Source: CAYQXJ01 sp964421565 (lineage in GTDB: Bacteria; Planctomycetota; Brocadiia; SM23-32). Taken from it: DNA of 64,000 bases. This document shows positions 60,127 to 64,000 of the stretch, piece after piece (positions within the stretch are counted from its first letter, which is position 1; each line of letters begins with the position of its first letter). The position numbers and the translations under genes were made by a program. The DNA lies in the NCBI GenBank assembly GCA_964421565.1, contig CAYQXJ010000006.1, positions 62,001 through 126,000 of the forward strand. The letters run 5' to 3'. The notes beneath the pieces were generated by a model. The model was not told the DNA's origin. It ran no database searches and worked only from the letters and a program-made list of their open reading frames with translations.

Positions 60127-61242
60127 ATGGTCCCACCCGCCGCTATGGACGAAGCAACCCCTCAGTGCATCGGGCGTCTGCTCGTGGAGTGGTACCATTG
60201 CCGGGGGCGGAGTTTGCCCTGGAGAACTTATCCAACGCCGTACCGTGTCTGGGTCAGTGAAGTTATGCTCCAGCAGACGTCGGTGAGCACAGTGATCCCC
60301 TACTTCGAGCGCTGGATGGAGCGTCTACCGAGTGTGGGGGAGCTCGCTGAGGCATCGGAGCGTAAGGTGCTGAGCCTGTGGGAGGGCATGGGCTACTACC
60401 AGAGGGCGAGGAGACTCCGGCGGGCGGCGCGCCTCGTAGTTGAAGAGTTTGGCGGGCGTATCCCGCGCGGGCGGGACGAACTGCGCAGTCTGCCGGGCAT
60501 CGGGCCTTACATCAGCGCAGCCGTGCGCAGCTTCGCCTTCGGCGAGGACGAGGTGGCTCTCGACGCGAACCTGCTGCGCGTATGCATGCGCCTGCTTGGC
60601 TTGCAGGGCAGGGGTTCCGAGGCTGCAGTGCGGCGACGAGTGAGGAACTGGGCCGAGGCCGCCATGCCGTCCGGGGAGTCGGCCGACTGGAATCAGGCGC
60701 TGATGGACTTCGGCAGCCTTGCCTGCCGTCCGCGCAGCCCACGCTGTGGTGAATGCTTCCTGCGTGAGGCGTGTAAGGCGTGCGCGGAGGGCACCCAGCA
60801 CGACATCCCGCCTCCTCGAAACCGCCGCTTTAAGAAGATCAGCACAGCCGTAGCGTTGTTCATCCGCGATGGCAGGATCTACATCCAGAGAAGGCCGCCA
60901 AACGGCTTATTCGCCGGTATGTGGGAGTTTCCAGGGGGCAAGGTCGAAGAGGGCGAGTCGGCTGCCGATGCCCTCGTGCGCGAGTGCCGAGAAGAGCTGG
61001 GGGTGGAGTGTGCGCCTGGGGAGAAGCTTCTCGAACTGACGCACTATTACACCGTCTTCGAAGTGCGTCTGCACGCCTTCCTCTGTCCGCCGCCGGCGGG
61101 CTTGAGCGAGGATGAGACGCACTGCTGGGTGCCCATAGCGAAGCTCGGAGCCTGGCCCATGCCGAGCGCGAACCGCCAGGTGGTGAAGGTGTTGCACGAG
61201 CGCGCCGGCGCGCAACAGAATGGGCGCCATGGCGTCCTGTAA
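60127..61242 (+). CDS. mutY: A/G-specific adenine glycosylase MutY with C-terminal Nudix domain
   Basis: The 371-residue protein removes adenine mispaired with 8-oxoguanine. It has the HhH-GPD fold with catalytic Glu45 (VSEVMLQQT) and Asp146 (ALDANLLRV), the LPGIGPYISAAV hairpin, and the Fe-S cluster C-x6-C-x2-C-x5-C (CRPRSPRCGECFLREAC). The C-terminal Nudix box GKVEEGESAADALVRECREE is intact with its REUxEE Glu residues, which is more complete than in many MutY proteins, where this domain only recognises 8-oxoG. So this copy might also hydrolyse 8-oxo-dGTP, which is inference. Start at 60127 or 60145. Confidence 0.93.
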   Translation: MVPPAAMDEATPQCIGRLLVEWYHCRGRSLPWRTYPTPYRVWVSEVMLQQTSVSTVIPYFERWMERLPSVGELAEASERKVLSLWEGMGYYQRARRLRRAARLVVEEFGGRIPRGRDELRSLPGIGPYISAAVRSFAFGEDEVALDANLLRVCMRLLGLQGRGSEAAVRRRVRNWAEAAMPSGESADWNQALMDFGSLACRPRSPRCGECFLREACKACAEGTQHDIPPPRNRRFKKISTAVALFIRDGRIYIQRRPPNGLFAGMWEFPGGKVEEGESAADALVRECREELGVECAPGEKLLELTHYYTVFEVRLHAFLCPPPAGLSEDETHCWVPIAKLGAWPMPSANRQVVKVLHERAGAQQNGRHGVL

Positions 61243-61279
61243 GGCCGCACGCCATATGCACAAGCCCAAGGAGTTTCTG

Positions 61280-62548
61280 ATGCAGATCAGTTCCAGTTTC
61301 CCGCAATACGAGGAGTTCTCTCCGCGCGTGCCTGTCTGGTGTGTCACGCCCGAGCGGGAGCGGTGCATCCACCGCTTCTTTGATACTTCGCCCATCAGCC
61401 CGTCGGGACGGTACGTGGCCGTATTCCAGTTGCCGTTCGAGGACCGCTTGCCCCAGCCGGGCGATGCGGGGAAGGTCTGCCTTATCGACCTTGAGACGGG
61501 CGGGGATCATGTCGTCGCAGAGACCTGCGGGTGGGAGCCGCAGATGGGCGCAAACATCAACTGGGGCGGCTCCGACCACGAGCTCTTCTTCAACGATGTG
61601 GACACCGAGACCTGGACTCCCTTCGCCTGGAAGCTCGACCCCCTTTCCGGCGCGCGAGAGCGAATGGAAGGCACGGTCTATCACGCCTCTCCCGACGGGC
61701 GGTGGCTGATATCCGCCAACCTGACGACGAGTCGCAGAACCCAGCCGGGCTACGGTGTGGTGATCCCCGACGAGCGGGTACGGCGCAATATCGGGCCGGT
61801 CGCTGACGACGGTTTCTACCTGACCGACACCACGACCGGCAAGCGACGCCTGCTCGCCTCAATACGTGAAATGCTGGAAGAAGCCAACCCGCCCGTCGCC
61901 ATCGACGAGCCCGAGTGCCAGGCCATCTACGGCTTCCACAGCAAGTTCACACCGCAAAGTGATTGGCTGATGCTGAGCTTGCGGTGGTATGAGGCCCAGG
62001 GACGGCCCGTTTGGAACGCCTTTAGTGTGAAGGATCTGGAGGTGCGCTTTGCCTGGGTCACGATGCCCGTCTGCGGCGAGCCGAGACACTGCGCCGTCGG
62101 CCCCGAACAGTGGGAGAAGGGCGGCCACCACGCGACCTGGCTCCCCGATGGCAGACGCATTTCGATGAACCTGAGAATCGACCGCGATGAGCTCCGCTTC
62201 GTGGAGGTGAACAGGGACGGCAGCGGCCTGAGGAAGATGCGCGACGACGTTGTCGGCTCGGGCCATCCGACTGTTCACCCTGACGGAAGGCACCTACTGA
62301 CCGATACTTACACCTGGGAGAAGACGTCCTTTGCTGACGGCACGATCCCGCTGAGGTGGATCGACCTGGAGACTGGTGAGCAGGAGGTGCTCGTGCGCAT
62401 CAACACCCAGCAACCCCACAAGGAGAGCACATTGCGCGTAGACCCTCACCCAGCGTGGGACCGCTCGTGGCGGCATGTGACGTTCAATGCTTACGTGGAC
62501 GGCACACGAAGGGTCTTTGTCGCGGACATGGGGCAGTTGCTCCCGTAG
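61280..62548 (+). CDS. PD40-type beta-propeller protein
   Basis: The 422-residue protein is built of WD40-like (PD40) blades with SPSGRYVAVFQ, ASPDGRWLISAN, TWLPDGRRISMNL and VHPDGRHLLTD. It has no signal peptide and ends inside the last blade. Oligogalacturonate lyase-type propellers share this layout; I see no proof of activity. AAGGAG precedes the ATG at 61280. It is convergent with trpC (9 bp). Confidence 0.75.
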   Translation: MQISSSFPQYEEFSPRVPVWCVTPERERCIHRFFDTSPISPSGRYVAVFQLPFEDRLPQPGDAGKVCLIDLETGGDHVVAETCGWEPQMGANINWGGSDHELFFNDVDTETWTPFAWKLDPLSGARERMEGTVYHASPDGRWLISANLTTSRRTQPGYGVVIPDERVRRNIGPVADDGFYLTDTTTGKRRLLASIREMLEEANPPVAIDEPECQAIYGFHSKFTPQSDWLMLSLRWYEAQGRPVWNAFSVKDLEVRFAWVTMPVCGEPRHCAVGPEQWEKGGHHATWLPDGRRISMNLRIDRDELRFVEVNRDGSGLRKMRDDVVGSGHPTVHPDGRHLLTDTYTWEKTSFADGTIPLRWIDLETGEQEVLVRINTQQPHKESTLRVDPHPAWDRSWRHVTFNAYVDGTRRVFVADMGQLLP

Positions 62549-62557
62549 GCGCAGAAC

Positions 62558-63346
62558 TCAGATGCCGACGAGTCCGCGCACGCTTGCGGCGATGTCGTTG
62601 GCGCGCATGAGTGTCTCACCCACCAGGACTGCATCGGCTCCGGCCGCCTTGAGTCGTTCGACGTCCGTGCGGGCTCTTATGCCGCTTTCCGCCACCAATG
62701 CCACGTCGTCAGGCAGCAGCGGCGCAAGACGTTCGGTTGTCCCCAGGTCCACCTCGAAGCTGTGCAGGTCCCGGTTGTTGACGCCGACGAGGTCGGCGCC
62801 AGCCTCGAGCGCCACGTGCAGTTCCTCTTCCGTGTGAACCTCTACCAGGGCGTCCATTCCGAATGCGTTTACATGCGAGAGGAGGTCCAACAGTTCACCG
62901 GCCTGGAGCGCGGCGACGATCAGCAGGCAGGCATCGGCGCCGAGAGCTCGTGCTTCGAGGACCTGAACGGAATCGAGGATGAAGTCCTTGCGCAACAAGG
63001 GTACGTTCACCGCCTGGCGCACACGCGAAAGGTGCGTGGTTTCACCTTGGAAGAAGTGCCGGTCGGTGAGCACGCTGATGCATGTCGCTCCGGCGGACTG
63101 GTATGTGCGGGCGATGCGGACGGGATCGAAGTCGGGGCGAATGAGTCCGGCCGACGGCGAAGCCTTCTTCAACTCAGCAATGAGGGCAACCGAATCCTTG
63201 CCCAGCAACGCATCGCGGAACCCTCGGGCCGGGGGTTGCTGCTCGGCCGCGCTCTCCAGCGCACAGCGTGCGCCGGGGGTGAGTTCGGATATCTCCTGCC
63301 GCTTCACGGCACGGATGCGTTGCAGAACGTCCGGTATCTCTGTCAT
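62558..63346 (-). CDS. trpC: Indole-3-glycerol-phosphate synthase
   Basis: The 262-residue TIM-barrel enzyme closes the indole ring in tryptophan synthesis. It has IAELKKASPSAG (catalytic Lys), DPVRIARTYQSAGA, LTDRHFFQG, LRKDFILD, VNNRDLHSFEVD with the catalytic Asn region, and VAESGIRARTD. All family landmarks are present. No other trp genes lie in the window. It lies 77 bp from the cupin gene on the same strand. Confidence 0.95.
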   Translation of the reverse strand: MTEIPDVLQRIRAVKRQEISELTPGARCALESAAEQQPPARGFRDALLGKDSVALIAELKKASPSAGLIRPDFDPVRIARTYQSAGATCISVLTDRHFFQGETTHLSRVRQAVNVPLLRKDFILDSVQVLEARALGADACLLIVAALQAGELLDLLSHVNAFGMDALVEVHTEEELHVALEAGADLVGVNNRDLHSFEVDLGTTERLAPLLPDDVALVAESGIRARTDVERLKAAGADAVLVGETLMRANDIAASVRGLVGI

Positions 63347-63423
63347 TGTCGTCCCGTTTGGCAGGTGGGTGCGATCCGGACGGCATGGAGCAGACCATCC
63401 GGAGCGAAGCGAATGAATGGGCT

Positions 63424-64000
63424 TCAGTTGGTCGGCAGGGCCCGGGGTGGCTTCAACATTGCTTCCATACGGCCGGCGTCAACGGCTCGTGTGCCGAGGA
63501 ACGTTGTCAGAGCCGTGATCGTCGGGTAGCAGTCGTCGAAGAAGGCGCAATCCTGCTCTGCATCGACGACGGTTTCGCCTTCGAGGCAGGCCGGCACAAA
63601 GACCGTGTCGCCGCGTTGCATTCTTACGCTGCGGCCGCCTGCAGATACGGTCATCGCGCCGTCCAGCAGGTGCAGCACCCGGTAGCTATCATGGTAGGGC
63701 TGCAGGCCACAGGTGCAGGTGGCCCGAAGACGGCGACGAGTCTTGAGCCAGTGCGTGTTGGCCATGACCACTTCGAACCTGTGGCCGTCCTCGACCTCCA
63801 CTTCGACGGGCTGTGCCAGCCGCAGGCCCGTGTCGGGGTCCAGCAGGCGGAAGCCCAGTTCGGGGTATTCTCCGGGTCGTCTGCCGAAGTCATAGACTCG
63901 CACCGTCGGGTTGGCCTGCAGGTCCTGGCTGATTTGCAGTCGCCCTTCGGCTGCATCGGCTACCGTGCGGTCGTCAGGGTGAACCTGCACTGAAAGCAGG
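63424..64000 (-). CDS. Mannose-6-phosphate-isomerase-like cupin protein, N-terminus cut by window edge
   Basis: About 192 residues of the C-terminal part are visible, running off the right edge in frame. LQISQDLQANPTVRVYDFGR and the cupin strand GRSVRMQRGDTVFVPACLEG match the C-terminal part of class I mannose-6-phosphate isomerases. A segment LLSVQVHPDD at the edge resembles the metal-site region of that family but would leave too little room for its usual central domain, so the protein may be short or diverged. No partner genes can be seen. Confidence 0.55.
   Translation of the reverse strand, partial: LLSVQVHPDDRTVADAAEGRLQISQDLQANPTVRVYDFGRRPGEYPELGFRLLDPDTGLRLAQPVEVEVEDGHRFEVVMANTHWLKTRRRLRATCTCGLQPYHDSYRVLHLLDGAMTVSAGGRSVRMQRGDTVFVPACLEGETVVDAEQDCAFFDDCYPTITALTTFLGTRAVDAGRMEAMLKPPRALPTN

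Noticed and set aside
1..64000. CRISPR arrays, insertion sequences, att sites, tRNA or rRNA genes
   Set aside because: No regularly spaced repeats, transposase or integrase genes, tRNA T-loop patterns in a cloverleaf context, or rRNA sequence were seen. Composition is uniform, so recent transfer is not evident.
63424..64000. A full class I mannose-6-phosphate isomerase gene (manA)
   Set aside because: Only the C-terminal cupin part is visible, and the motif order at the edge does not leave space for the usual central domain; I kept a cautious cupin call without a gene symbol.

Overview
The window is GC-rich, densely packed bacterial chromosome with no rRNA, tRNA, insertion sequence or CRISPR that I can see. 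About 52 protein genes are supported. The host is a diderm: it has apolipoprotein N-acyltransferase, an LptF/LptG-type permease, an AsmA-like protein and lipobox lipoproteins. Most genes have Shine-Dalgarno sites, and several intergenic gaps hold sigma70-like -35/-10 pairs. The gene style resembles uncultured PVC-type or neighbouring lineages (Planctomycetota, Lentisphaerota, Hydrogenedentota, Armatimonadota): sulfatase, MtaA-like and Gfo/Idh/MocA clusters, a YdjY/cyclase-repeat pair, TPR-CHAT proteins, a GTP-type PEP carboxykinase and a TIGR03960 radical SAM protein. No marker here fixes the phylum.

Region 1 (1-11.6 kb) is an accessory catabolic block. A leftward run holds two SDR-type sugar epimerase/dehydratases, an MtaA/URO-D-like protein, a sulfatase, a Gfo/Idh/MocA oxidoreductase and an acyl-CoA synthetase cut by the left edge. 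A divergent rightward run holds a second Gfo/Idh/MocA oxidoreductase, a nitroreductase, a zinc-ribbon membrane protein, a CE7-like alpha/beta hydrolase, a hexose-6-phosphate mutarotase and a small membrane protein.

Region 2 (11.6-33 kb) is mostly core functions: dnaE-ruvC, GTP-PEPCK, a TPR protein, rpsT, a dprA-like gene, a non-RD Ser/Thr kinase upstream of a 1294-residue AsmA-like protein, a rhamnose-isomerase-type isomerase, an MglA-like GTPase, a methyltransferase, acylphosphatase, and lnt translationally coupled to an LptF-like permease with a long coiled-coil insertion.

Region 3 (33-47 kb) begins with a metallophosphoesterase, an orphan RnfB, a 2[4Fe-4S] ferredoxin, and a secreted YdjY-domain protein coupled to a cyclase-repeat protein. 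The most unusual locus follows (37.7-46.7 kb): three lipoprotein genes joined by ATGA overlaps. They encode a DUF1318-like lipoprotein, a beta-propeller/TPR lipoprotein, and a 1555-residue lipoprotein with an intact C-terminal CHAT protease domain and what looks like a second, degenerate CHAT domain before its TPRs. A receiver-like protein lacking the phosphoacceptor Asp lies just downstream.

Region 4 (47-64 kb) is mixed housekeeping and orphans: a metallophosphoesterase, alr overlapping a degenerate-HD/P-loop kinase fusion, a membrane protein, a creatininase-family enzyme, gatB, a TIGR03960 radical SAM protein, a triple zinc-ribbon protein, a degenerate GHMP-kinase-like protein, an OYE-family oxidoreductase, an M50/CBS protease, mutY with a fused Nudix domain, a PD40 propeller protein, trpC, and a mannose-6-phosphate-isomerase-like cupin cut by the right edge. 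No intergenic stretch exceeds about 300 bp.
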